This document shows positions 1 through 5,173 of a DNA stretch of 5,173 nucleotides, piece by piece. Source of the DNA: Candidatus Bipolaricaulota bacterium. Its GTDB lineage: Bacteria; Bipolaricaulota; Bipolaricaulia; Bipolaricaulales; Bipolaricaulaceae. The stretch is taken from contig JALVLL010000075.1 of assembly GCA_027027485.1 (NCBI GenBank), positions 1 through 5,173 on the forward strand, given 5' to 3'. Made by a program: the position numbers and the translations under genes. The notes under the pieces are model-generated. The model was not told the origin of the DNA and searched no databases. It saw only the letters and a program-made list of their open reading frames with translations. How positions within the stretch are numbered: position 1 is the stretch's first letter; the number at the start of each line of letters is the position of its first letter.

Positions 1-644
1 GCTTTTACCTCTCCCTGAGGGAGCTCCCCGTGGCGGCGGCCATCGTCATCGTCTATTCCCATCCCGTGCTCGTGGTGATCCTGGCCAGGATCTTCCTGGG
101 GGAACCCATAGGGGGATCGGAGATCCTGGGGCTCGCGGCGGCGTTGCTCGGGGTCTTCTTGGTCTCCGGGGGATATAAGCTCGACTGGACCTCCTTCCCC
201 TGGAGGGGGGTGGCCTTGGCCCTCCTGACTTCGGTTTCCCTGGCGGTGTACAGCGTCCTCGGGAAGAAGCTCGTGGTGAGGGTATCACCCTGGGAGCTCC
301 TCTTTTGGGCCCTCTGTGTGGGGACACCGGTGTTACACGGGGTGAACCTCGCCGCAGGGGGAGGGATCCCGGCGATTCCCCCGTTGGGGTGGGCTCTCAT
401 CCTCTGTCTCGGGCTCTTCCCCACCCTGGCGAGCTACGGGCTCTTCCTCGTCGCCCTGAGGTACATGAGGGCCGGCCACGCCTCCCTGGCCGCGGTGGCC
501 GAGCCGGTGCTCGCCGCGGTGTGGGCCGCGTTGTTCCTGGGGGAAGGGCTCGAATCTCCTCAGATTATCGGCGCGGTCCTTGTCCTCGGAGCGTCCGTTA
601 TGGTGCTCTTGCGGCGTTTGCGACATTCTATCCAGGGATGCTAG
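1..644 (+). CDS. EamA/DMT-family membrane transporter, 3' part (5' end outside window)
   Basis: This is the C-terminal part of a polytopic inner-membrane transporter of the drug/metabolite transporter (EamA, RhaT-like) superfamily, whose members export or import amino acids and other small metabolites. The frame is open from base 3 to the TAG at 642-644, and translation upstream of the GTG at 30 (FYLSLRELPV) continues the family pattern, so the gene starts before the window and GTG 30 is not a real start. About 213 codons are present. The internal duplication typical of the family is visible: YSHPVLVVILARIFLGE ends the first EamA half and AEPVLAAVWAALFLGE ends the second, each followed by a further hydrophobic helix. 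Roughly seven membrane segments remain, ending in a basic tail (LLRRLRHS), as expected for a cytoplasmic C-terminus. hutU starts 26 bp downstream, which suggests co-transcription. Substrate cannot be read from the sequence; a role in amino-acid or catabolite traffic is inferred from context only. Confidence 0.88.
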   Translation, partial: FYLSLRELPVAAAIVIVYSHPVLVVILARIFLGEPIGGSEILGLAAALLGVFLVSGGYKLDWTSFPWRGVALALLTSVSLAVYSVLGKKLVVRVSPWELLFWALCVGTPVLHGVNLAAGGGIPAIPPLGWALILCLGLFPTLASYGLFLVALRYMRAGHASLAAVAEPVLAAVWAALFLGEGLESPQIIGAVLVLGASVMVLLRRLRHSIQGC

Positions 645-654
645 AATGGAAGCG

Positions 655-667
655 AAGGAGGGGGAGG
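655..667 (+). promoter_or_regulatory. Ribosome binding site of hutU
   Basis: AAGGAGG at 655-661, with a second GGAGG at 663-667, lies just before the ATG at 671. This purine-rich Shine-Dalgarno decides the hutU start. The in-frame ATG at 638, which overlaps the end of the transporter gene, has no comparable site, and the frame upstream of 638 is merely open. Confidence 0.75.
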
Positions 668-670
668 ACC

Positions 671-2383
671 ATGGGCGACAGGGTGGCTGCGCGCGAGGTA
701 AGGGCCCCGCGGGGAACGAAGCTGAACTGCAAGGGGTGGCTCCAGGAGGCCGCCCTCAGGATGCTCATGAACAACCTCGACCCCGAGGTGGCAGGGGACC
801 CCGCCAACCTCATCGTCTACGGAGGGACCGGGAAGGCCGCCCGGAGCTGGGAGGACTTCGACCTCATAGTCAAATGCCTCAAGGACCTCGAGAACGATGA
901 GACCCTGCTTGTGCAATCGGGGAGGGCAGTGGGCATCTTCGAGACTCACGAGGATGCCCCTCGGGTCCTCATCGTGAACGCCATGTTGGTTCCGGAGTGG
1001 GCCACCTGGGAGAAGTTCCGGGAGCTTGAGCGGCTGGGCCTCACCATGTACGGGCAGATGACGGCGGGCTCCTGGATCTACATCGGGACCCAGGGGATCC
1101 TGCAGGGGACCTACGAGACGTTGGCCGAGTGCGCCCGCCAGCACTTCGACGGGACCCTGCGGGGGAAGCTCGTCCTCACCGCCGGGCTCGGGGAGATGGG
1201 CGGGGCACAGCCCCTGGCCATCACCATGAACGAGGGCGTGGGGATCATCGTGGAGATAAACCCCGAGAAGATCCAGCGCCGGCTCAAGCTCGCCCAGCTC
1301 GACACCTGGACCGATTCCCTGGACGAGGCCCTGGAGATCGCCCTGGAGCACAAAAAGAAAGGCGAGCCCATCTCCATCGGGCTTTTGGGTAACGCCGCCG
1401 ACATCTACCCCGAGTTCCTCCGGCGGGGGATCATCCCCGATGTGGTCACCGACCAGACCGCGGCCCACGACGAGCTCAACGGGTATGTCCCCGGCGGGAT
1501 GACCTATGAAGAGGCCCTCAAGCTCAGGAAGGAAAATCCCGAGAAATACATCGAGCTCTCATACCAGTCCATGGTGCGGCACGTGAAGGCCATGGCGGAA
1601 ATGAAGGAAGCCGGGGCCGTCGTGTTCGACTACGGGAACGCCATCCGGGCCCAGGCCGAGAAGGGCGGACTCTCCCACGAGGTCGCCTTCTCCTTCCCCG
1701 GGTTCGTGCAGGCCTACATCCGGCCCATGTTCTGCGAGGGGAAGGGGCCGTTCCGGTGGGTGGCCCTTTCGGGGGATCCCGAGGACATCTTCCGCACCGA
1801 CCGGGCGATCCTGGAGCTCTTCCCGAAGGACGAAGCGCTGGCCCGATGGATCAAGAAGGCCGAGGAGAAGGTGAGGTTCCAGGGGCTTCCGGCACGGATC
1901 TGCTGGCTCGGGTACGGGGAGCGGGCCGAGGCGGGCCTGGCGTTCAACGAGCTGGTGAGGAAGGGGGAGGTTAAGGCACCCATCGTGATCGGCCGGGACC
2001 ACCTGGATTCTGGTTCCGTGGCTTCCCCGTACCGGGAGACGGAGGGGATGCTGGATGGATCCGATGCCATCGCCGACTGGCCGATCCTGAACGCCCTCTT
2101 GAACGCCGTGGCCGGGGCGACATGGGTTGCGGTGCACCACGGTGGCGGGGTGGGGATCGGGAAGTCGATCCACGCCGGGATGGTGATCGTGGCGGACGGG
2201 ACGAAGGCGGCGGACAGGCGCCTGGAGCGGGTGCTCACCTGTGATCCTGGGATCGGGGTGGCCCGCCACGCCGACGCCGGCTACGAGAAGGCGATCCGGG
2301 TGGCCAAGGAGCGCGGTGTACGCGTCCCCAAGCTGGAATACGGCTTCGGGGGGGTGATCCGAAGGGAGGACTCAGCGGGTTAA
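671..2383 (+). CDS. hutU: Urocanate hydratase (urocanase, EC 4.2.1.49)
   Basis: Urocanase adds water to urocanate to give 4-imidazolone-5-propanoate, the second step of histidine degradation, in the cytoplasm. It uses a tightly bound NAD+ as electrophile. The 570-residue product is close to the family length (about 550-560). The urocanase signature FQGLPARICW is intact at residues 403-412; its Cys411 corresponds to the active-site Cys410 of the Pseudomonas putida enzyme. Other family blocks, in order: VYGGTGKAARSW (49-60), VNAMLVPEWATW (102-113), MYGQMTAGSWIYIGTQG (126-142), the glycine-rich GLGEMGGAQP of the NAD domain (172-181), LLGNAADIYPE (238-248), VTDQTAAHDELNGY (259-272), FPGFVQAYIRPMFC (342-355), VIGRDHLDSGSVASP (439-453), VHHGGGVGIG (488-497) and RHADAGY (532-538). 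No key residue seems missing. The start at 671 is chosen for its strong Shine-Dalgarno; the frame stays open to 305, but that is a shadow of the transporter gene. The C-terminus extends a little beyond the usual end. A LIV-type ABC importer follows after 27 bp, suggesting uptake of the histidine-pathway substrate. The other hut genes are not in the window. Confidence 0.97.
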   Translation: MGDRVAAREVRAPRGTKLNCKGWLQEAALRMLMNNLDPEVAGDPANLIVYGGTGKAARSWEDFDLIVKCLKDLENDETLLVQSGRAVGIFETHEDAPRVLIVNAMLVPEWATWEKFRELERLGLTMYGQMTAGSWIYIGTQGILQGTYETLAECARQHFDGTLRGKLVLTAGLGEMGGAQPLAITMNEGVGIIVEINPEKIQRRLKLAQLDTWTDSLDEALEIALEHKKKGEPISIGLLGNAADIYPEFLRRGIIPDVVTDQTAAHDELNGYVPGGMTYEEALKLRKENPEKYIELSYQSMVRHVKAMAEMKEAGAVVFDYGNAIRAQAEKGGLSHEVAFSFPGFVQAYIRPMFCEGKGPFRWVALSGDPEDIFRTDRAILELFPKDEALARWIKKAEEKVRFQGLPARICWLGYGERAEAGLAFNELVRKGEVKAPIVIGRDHLDSGSVASPYRETEGMLDGSDAIADWPILNALLNAVAGATWVAVHHGGGVGIGKSIHAGMVIVADGTKAADRRLERVLTCDPGIGVARHADAGYEKAIRVAKERGVRVPKLEYGFGGVIRREDSAG

Positions 2384-2405
2384 CCCACGTGATCCGAAAG
2401 GAGGT
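2354..2405 (+). repeat. Short imperfect direct repeat spanning the hutU 3' end and the next Shine-Dalgarno
   Basis: GTGATCCGAAGGGAGGA (2354-2370, last codons of hutU) recurs as GTGATCCGAAAGGAGGT (2389-2405, Shine-Dalgarno of the binding-protein gene). The copies match at 15 of 17 bases and are 35 bp apart start to start. Between them lies the palindrome GGGTTAACCC (2377-2386), which covers the hutU stop codon. The repeat may be a local tandem duplication that moved the hutU end, or chance similarity of purine-rich sequence. Confidence 0.6.
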
Positions 2406-2406
2406 G
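2397..2406 (+). promoter_or_regulatory. Strong ribosome binding site of the binding-protein gene
   Basis: AAAGGAGGTG is a near-complete match to the 3' end of 16S rRNA and sits 4 bases before the ATG at 2411. It is the strongest Shine-Dalgarno in the window, consistent with the high output needed for a secreted binding protein compared with its membrane partners. Confidence 0.85.
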
Positions 2407-2410
2407 TGCC

Positions 2411-3553
2411 ATGCGTAAGTTAGCGTTGGGATTGCTTGTTTTGGCGTTGGTGGGGTTTTCTGTGGCCGCCGAGGAGACGATCAAGATCGGGTTCTTCTCG
2501 CCCCTCACGGGGTTCGCCGCGGCCGATGGGCATGCCGCCCTGACCGGGGCCCAGATCGCGGTGGACTTCATCAACGCCGCCGGCGGCATCGATGGAAAGA
2601 CGATCGAGCTCATCTACTACGATGACGCCGTCAAGGCGGACCAGGCCTCGGCCATCGCCAGAAAGCTCATCGAGCAGCACCACGTGGTCATCGCCATCTC
2701 CGGCTCCTACAGCACTCCCACCCGGGCCGCGGCCAAGATCTTCCAGGAGGCCGGCGTCCCCATGATCTCCGCCTACGCCATCCACCCCTCCATCATCGAG
2801 ACCGGGGACCTCATCTTCCGCGTGGGCATGGGGGCCCCCGTGGAAGGGGTGGCCGGGGCGCATCTGGCGGTGGAGATCCTGGGAGCTAAAAAGATCGCCG
2901 TCCTCACTATGGATAACGACTTCGGCGTCTCGCTCTCCAAATGGTTCGTGAAGACGGCCCGCGAGCTCGGGGCGGAGATCGTGTTCGAGAAGAAGTTCCC
3001 CCTGGGGGAGCGGGAATTCCGGGCGATGCTCGCACAGGTCAGGCTGAAGAATCCAGACCTCATCTGGGCCACCGGCTACTACGGCGAGGCGGCGGCCATC
3101 GTCTCCCAGGCCCGGGAGCTCGGGATCACCGCCCAGATCCTCGGCCAGGAGGGGTATGATTCCCCGAAGTTCATCGAGCTCGCCGGTGATGCCTCCGAGG
3201 GCGTAATCATCGTCACCGACCTGAACCGTGACTCCGAGAGGGAGATCGTCCAGAAGTTCCTCGCCGAATACGAGAAGCGCGCCGGGCATCCCGCGGACAT
3301 GGTGGCGGCTTCGGCCTTCGACGCCGTCAAGGTAGCGGCTTATGCCATCTCCGTGGCCGGGACCGATCCCGAGAGGATCGCGGAGGCCATCAACGGTATC
3401 CGTCACATGTACGACGTGGTCACCGGTCCCTTCTATGCCTTCCTCGGTCGGGAAGCCATCCGCCCGGTGGAGGTACAGGTCGTGAAGGGGGGCGAGTTCC
3501 ACTTCTTCCACACCTTCTACGAACCCTGGATCATCATCCCGCCCGAACTGTGA
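2411..3553 (+). CDS. LIV/HAAT-family ABC transporter substrate-binding protein (LivJ/LivK type)
   Basis: This is the extracytoplasmic binding protein (Periplas_BP_6 family, 380 residues, normal length) of a branched-chain or polar amino-acid type ABC importer; it captures ligand and delivers it to the LivH/LivM permeases encoded next. Residues 1-20 form a Sec signal peptide (MRK, hydrophobic core LALGLLVLALVGF, likely cleavage VAA|EET). No lipobox cysteine is present, so the protein is probably free in a periplasm. The mature part starts with the family pattern IKIGFFSPLTG (24-34), then GAQIAVDFINAAGG (46-59), SGSYSTPTRAAA (97-108), VPMIS (116-120), AVLTMDNDFG (163-172), YYGEAAAIVSQARELG (223-238) and GQEGYDSPKFIELAGDASEG (245-264). 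Aligned by eye to E. coli LivJ, pocket residues Ser79, Tyr202 and Glu226 are kept as Ser101, Tyr223 and Glu247, while Ala100, Thr102 and Tyr18 are Tyr122, Ile124 and Asp39, which suggests a ligand other than plain leucine. Its position 27 bp after hutU points to histidine, urocanate or a relative (inference). Confidence 0.93.
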   Translation: MRKLALGLLVLALVGFSVAAEETIKIGFFSPLTGFAAADGHAALTGAQIAVDFINAAGGIDGKTIELIYYDDAVKADQASAIARKLIEQHHVVIAISGSYSTPTRAAAKIFQEAGVPMISAYAIHPSIIETGDLIFRVGMGAPVEGVAGAHLAVEILGAKKIAVLTMDNDFGVSLSKWFVKTARELGAEIVFEKKFPLGEREFRAMLAQVRLKNPDLIWATGYYGEAAAIVSQARELGITAQILGQEGYDSPKFIELAGDASEGVIIVTDLNRDSEREIVQKFLAEYEKRAGHPADMVAASAFDAVKVAAYAISVAGTDPERIAEAINGIRHMYDVVTGPFYAFLGREAIRPVEVQVVKGGEFHFFHTFYEPWIIIPPEL

Positions 3554-3559
3554 GGCGGA

Positions 3560-3587
3560 GTGATCGGTGATGGGTGATGCGTGACGG
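3560..3587 (+). repeat. Left heptamer array, four GTGAYSG-like units on + strand
   Basis: Four exactly consecutive 7-bp units read GTGATCG, GTGATGG, GTGATGC, GTGACGG. All keep GTGA in phase, with variation only at positions 5 to 7. The array begins six bases after the stop codon of the binding-protein gene. Confidence 0.9.
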
Positions 3588-3622
3588 GGAAGCCGTTGTG
3601 CCGCTCACCCATCACCGATCAC
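3560..3622 (+). repeat. Perfect 18-bp inverted repeat; potential intercistronic hairpin
   Basis: GTGATCGGTGATGGGTGA at 3560-3577 is the exact reverse complement of 3605-3622, leaving a 27-nt loop. With one bulged T at 3578, three more G-C/C-G pairs (3579-3581 with 3602-3604) extend the stem. A second pairing register is possible, 3574-3588 with 3622-3636 (14 of 15), because the arms are made of the same heptamers. No U-run follows, so a Rho-independent terminator is unlikely. Placed after a binding-protein gene and before its permease genes, it could stabilise the upstream mRNA end and lower permease expression, as REP elements do in malE-malF (inference). Confidence 0.8.
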
Positions 3623-3636
3623 CCGTCACACATCAC
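3602..3636 (-). repeat. Right heptamer array, five GTGA-led units on - strand
   Basis: Read on the minus strand from 3636 down to 3602, five exactly consecutive 7-bp units are GTGATGT, GTGACGG, GTGATCG, GTGATGG, GTGAGCG. It faces the left array across a 14-bp spacer (3588-3601) and contains the same unit types in a different order. Confidence 0.9.
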
Positions 3637-3663
3637 TTGACAAAAGGGGGGATCCCGTAGGCC

Positions 3664-4527
3664 ATGGAGTACCTGCAGCAACTGGTCTTCGCGTTGGTCC
3701 TGGGCTCGAGCTACGCCCTCATCGCCATCGGGCTCACCATGGTCTACGGGATCCTCAAGATCCTGCATGTGGCCCACGCGGGGATCTACACCCTGGGGGC
3801 ATATGTGGGGCTTTTGGTGGTGACCCACATCACCCGAAACTTCTGGGCCGCCCTCCTCTGCGGCATGGTCGCCTCCGGGATCGCGGGGGTCATCATCTAC
3901 CGCGGGGTCTACTATTACATCCTCCGCCGCCCGCGGATCGTTCCCCTCATCGTGAGCATCGGGATCTTCGCCGCCATGAACGAGTTCTACCGGCTCGTCT
4001 TCGGCCCCTATCAGCACGCGTTTCCGGCGAAGCTCAGGTTCCCTTTGGTGATCACGCCCTATTTCGTCATCACCCCCAGACAGCTCCTCATCATCGCCCT
4101 CACGGCGGTTTTTTTGTTGCTCCTGTACCTGGTGTACAACCGCACCAAGGTGGGCCTCGCCTGGCAGGCGTGCTCCCAGGACCTCTCCATGGCCGGGGCG
4201 GTGGGGGTGCCGGTGGATTCCGCCGTGGCCTTGAACTTCCTTTTGGGATCGGCCCTGGCCGGGGCCGCCGGGGTCCTCATGGCCTTCTACCGCAACGAGG
4301 TCTTCCCCACCATGGGGAACGTGGTGGCGTACAAGGCCTTCGTGGTGGTGGTCCTGGGAGGGTTCGGGAGCATCCGGGGAAGCGTCATCGCGGGCTTGCT
4401 CCTGGCCTTGGTGGAGACCTTCCTCGGATCGTTGGAATGGTTCGAGTTCCCCCGGGATGCCATCGCTTTTTTAGTCCTGGTGCTCGTTTTGATGTTCCGA
4501 CCCCGCGGGCTCTTCGGGAGGCTGTGA
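3664..4527 (+). CDS. livH: LivH-type ABC transporter permease (branched-chain/polar amino acid family)
   Basis: This is one of two inner-membrane permeases of the LIV/HAAT-type importer; it pairs with LivM to form the channel and is driven by LivG/LivF ATPases, which are not in the window. The product of 287 residues has normal length (about 290-308). The N-terminus LVLGSSYALIAIGLTMVYGILKILH (11-35) is diagnostic of LivH. The usual NFAHG-type motif reads HVAHAG (35-40), slightly changed. The cytoplasmic EAA-like coupling loop is ACSQDLSMAGAVGVPVDSAVAL (169-190), followed by GSALAGAAGVLMAF (195-208), VVLGGFGSIRGSVIAGLLLALVE (229-251) and the typical end FRPRGLFG (278-285). About eight hydrophobic segments are apparent. 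The ATG at 3664 is the first possible start, since an in-frame TAG lies at 3658-3660. Its Shine-Dalgarno is weak and distant (AAAGGGGG at 3643-3650), suggesting lower translation than the binding protein. livM begins one base after its stop codon. Substrate specificity is set mainly by the binding protein and is not readable here. Confidence 0.94.
   Translation: MEYLQQLVFALVLGSSYALIAIGLTMVYGILKILHVAHAGIYTLGAYVGLLVVTHITRNFWAALLCGMVASGIAGVIIYRGVYYYILRRPRIVPLIVSIGIFAAMNEFYRLVFGPYQHAFPAKLRFPLVITPYFVITPRQLLIIALTAVFLLLLYLVYNRTKVGLAWQACSQDLSMAGAVGVPVDSAVALNFLLGSALAGAAGVLMAFYRNEVFPTMGNVVAYKAFVVVVLGGFGSIRGSVIAGLLLALVETFLGSLEWFEFPRDAIAFLVLVLVLMFRPRGLFGRL
4516..4521 (+). promoter_or_regulatory. Ribosome binding site of livM inside the end of livH
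   Basis: GGGAGG lies in the last codons of livH, seven bases before the livM ATG at 4529. Together with the 1-bp intergenic gap it indicates translational coupling, which would keep the two permease subunits near a 1:1 ratio. Confidence 0.7.
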
Positions 4528-4528
4528 G

Positions 4529-5173
4529 ATGACGTCGGGGTATATCCTCACCGTGGGGACGTTCACCGGGATCTTCATGATCCTCACCTTGAGCCTCAAC
4601 ATCCTCACCGGCTACGCTAAGCAGGTCTCGCTGGGCCATGCGGCCTTCTTCGGGATCGGGGCCTATGCCGCGGCGATCCTGGCCACGAAGGTGGGTCTTA
4701 GCTTCTGGGCGGCCCTCCCTTGCGTGGTGGCCATCACTATGGTCGTGGGGGTCTTCCTCGGCCTCCCCAGCCTCCGGGTATCCCACGACTTCCTGGTGCT
4801 TTCCACCATCGGCCTCAACTTCATCGTGGGGGCGGTGTTCAAGTACTTTTCCTTTTTCGGGGGATCCATGGGGATCGTGGATATCCCCACCCCCACCATC
4901 TTCGGGAAGCCCCTGGGTACCGCCGGGTACTTCGCGCTCACGTTCGCGTTCGTGATTTTGGCGGTCCTCACGAGCCTCTATTTCTCCCGTACCTGGGGGA
5001 GATTGGCCATGGAGGCCGCCGGCGAGGACGAGATGGCGGCCAAGGCCATGGGGATAAACGTGGCCAAGTTCAAGATCTACGCCTTCGCCATAAGCTCCGC
5101 CTATGCCGGGATCGCCGGAGCACTGTGGGCGCACTACGTGGGCTCGGTGTTCCCGGAGAACTTCGGATTCGAC
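4529..5173 (+). CDS. livM: LivM-type ABC transporter permease, N-terminal part (3' end outside window)
   Basis: This is the second permease subunit of the LIV/HAAT-type importer. The frame is open from ATG 4529 to the window edge: 215 codons with no stop, about two thirds of a usual 300-330-residue protein. Family features visible in order: SLNILTGYAKQVSLGHAAFFGIGAY split across residues 22-46, a hydrophobic segment around 60-80, the DFLVLSTIGLNFIVG helix (87-101), GGSMGIVDIP (111-120), the helix YFALTFAFVILAVL (134-147), then the cytoplasmic coupling loop GRLAMEAAGEDEMAAKAMGIN (157-177, with the EAA-type ED-E-AA-AMGI core), and AFAISSAYAGIAGALWAHYVG (185-205), then PENFGF (209-214). It lacks the long N-terminal extension of E. 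coli LivM and starts directly at the conserved core, as in most bacterial homologues. It begins one base after livH and has its own Shine-Dalgarno, so the two are surely co-expressed. LivG and LivF genes are expected downstream. Confidence 0.94.
   Translation, partial: MTSGYILTVGTFTGIFMILTLSLNILTGYAKQVSLGHAAFFGIGAYAAAILATKVGLSFWAALPCVVAITMVVGVFLGLPSLRVSHDFLVLSTIGLNFIVGAVFKYFSFFGGSMGIVDIPTPTIFGKPLGTAGYFALTFAFVILAVLTSLYFSRTWGRLAMEAAGEDEMAAKAMGINVAKFKIYAFAISSAYAGIAGALWAHYVGSVFPENFGFD

Larger units (their letters stand above)
3554..3663. other. Intergenic region between binding-protein and livH genes
   Basis: This 110-bp spacer is the longest non-coding stretch in the window and breaks an otherwise tight gene order. 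It is almost filled by the inverted heptamer arrays (3560-3636). The rest is a short AAAAGGGGGG tract (3643-3652 region) before livH. I see no T-run terminator and no -10 element suitably spaced from the TTGACA at 3637. Confidence 0.8.

Noticed and set aside
305..670. Open 122-codon upstream extension of hutU in frame, overlapping the transporter gene
   Set aside because: The translation is arginine/glycine/proline-rich and unlike any urocanase N-terminus. The transporter frame there is clearly coding, and the strong Shine-Dalgarno and family-like N-terminus favour ATG 671.
641..1468. Antisense open frame of 275 codons opposite hutU
   Set aside because: It is a shadow of the hutU reading frame with low-complexity Gly/Pro/Leu/Glu composition and no family resemblance.
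2386..2391. CACGTG palindrome between hutU and the binding-protein gene
   Set aside because: Six bases are too short to support a regulatory site by themselves in GC-rich sequence.
2420..3511. Antisense open frame of 363 codons opposite the binding-protein gene
   Set aside because: Its composition (rich in Gly, Asp, His, Leu) is what GC-rich codon bias yields on the opposite strand; no recognisable domain is present and the + strand gene is certain.
3560..3636. CRISPR array or operator for a known regulator
   Set aside because: The units are 7 bp with no spacers, so this is not CRISPR; no match to a regulator site that I can name, so only a repeat is annotated.
3637..3642. TTGACA resembling a -35 promoter box before livH
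   Set aside because: A -10 box 16-18 bp downstream would fall on the livH start codon, and no TATAAT-like sequence is there.
3560..3650. Rho-independent terminator after the binding-protein gene
   Set aside because: The hairpin is strong, but neither arm is followed by a T-run on either strand, and the stem is long with a 27-nt loop, unlike typical intrinsic terminators.
4385..5134. Antisense open frame of 249 codons opposite livH/livM
   Set aside because: It spans two certain genes on the other strand and consists of Gly/Glu/His/Arg-rich low-complexity sequence; a codon-bias artefact.

Overview
This window is a GC-rich, densely packed, single-strand stretch of a bacterial genome with five genes, all on the + strand. 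In order: the 3' end of an EamA/DMT-type membrane transporter (1-644), a complete urocanate hydratase hutU (671-2383), a complete secreted LIV/HAAT-family ABC substrate-binding protein (2411-3553), a complete LivH-type permease (3664-4527), and the first 215 codons of a LivM-type permease that runs off the right edge (4529-5173). No RNA gene, CRISPR array, insertion sequence or convincing promoter or terminator is visible.

Layout: gaps are 26, 27, 110 and 1 bp, so the genes look like one transcript that starts upstream of the window and continues past it. The missing LIV subunits (the ATPases LivG and LivF) and other hut genes (hutH, hutI and so on) would be expected in the flanks. Good Shine-Dalgarno sequences precede hutU, the binding protein and livM; the one before livH is weak. 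The only sizeable non-coding stretch, between the binding protein and livH, is filled by two facing arrays of a 7-bp repeat (consensus GTGAYSG; four copies on +, five on -) that can fold into a hairpin with an 18-bp perfect stem.

Biology: HutU performs the second step of histidine catabolism. A branched-chain/polar-amino-acid-type ABC importer directly behind it suggests that this importer supplies histidine, urocanate or a related compound rather than (only) leucine, isoleucine and valine. By eye, the binding-protein pocket supports an unusual ligand: positions matching LivJ Ser79, Tyr202 and Glu226 are kept, but those matching Ala100 and Thr102 are Tyr122 and Ile124. The EamA transporter upstream could move an amino acid or a breakdown product.

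Organism: a GC-rich bacterium. The binding protein has a plain Sec signal peptide without a lipobox cysteine, which suits a diderm with a periplasm better than a typical Gram-positive. The genome style would fit a thermophilic or anaerobic amino-acid-using candidate-phylum bacterium, but phylum cannot be assigned from this sequence. There is no clear new multi-gene system here. The points most worth following up are the inverted heptamer arrays and the hutU-LIV transporter linkage with its altered pocket.
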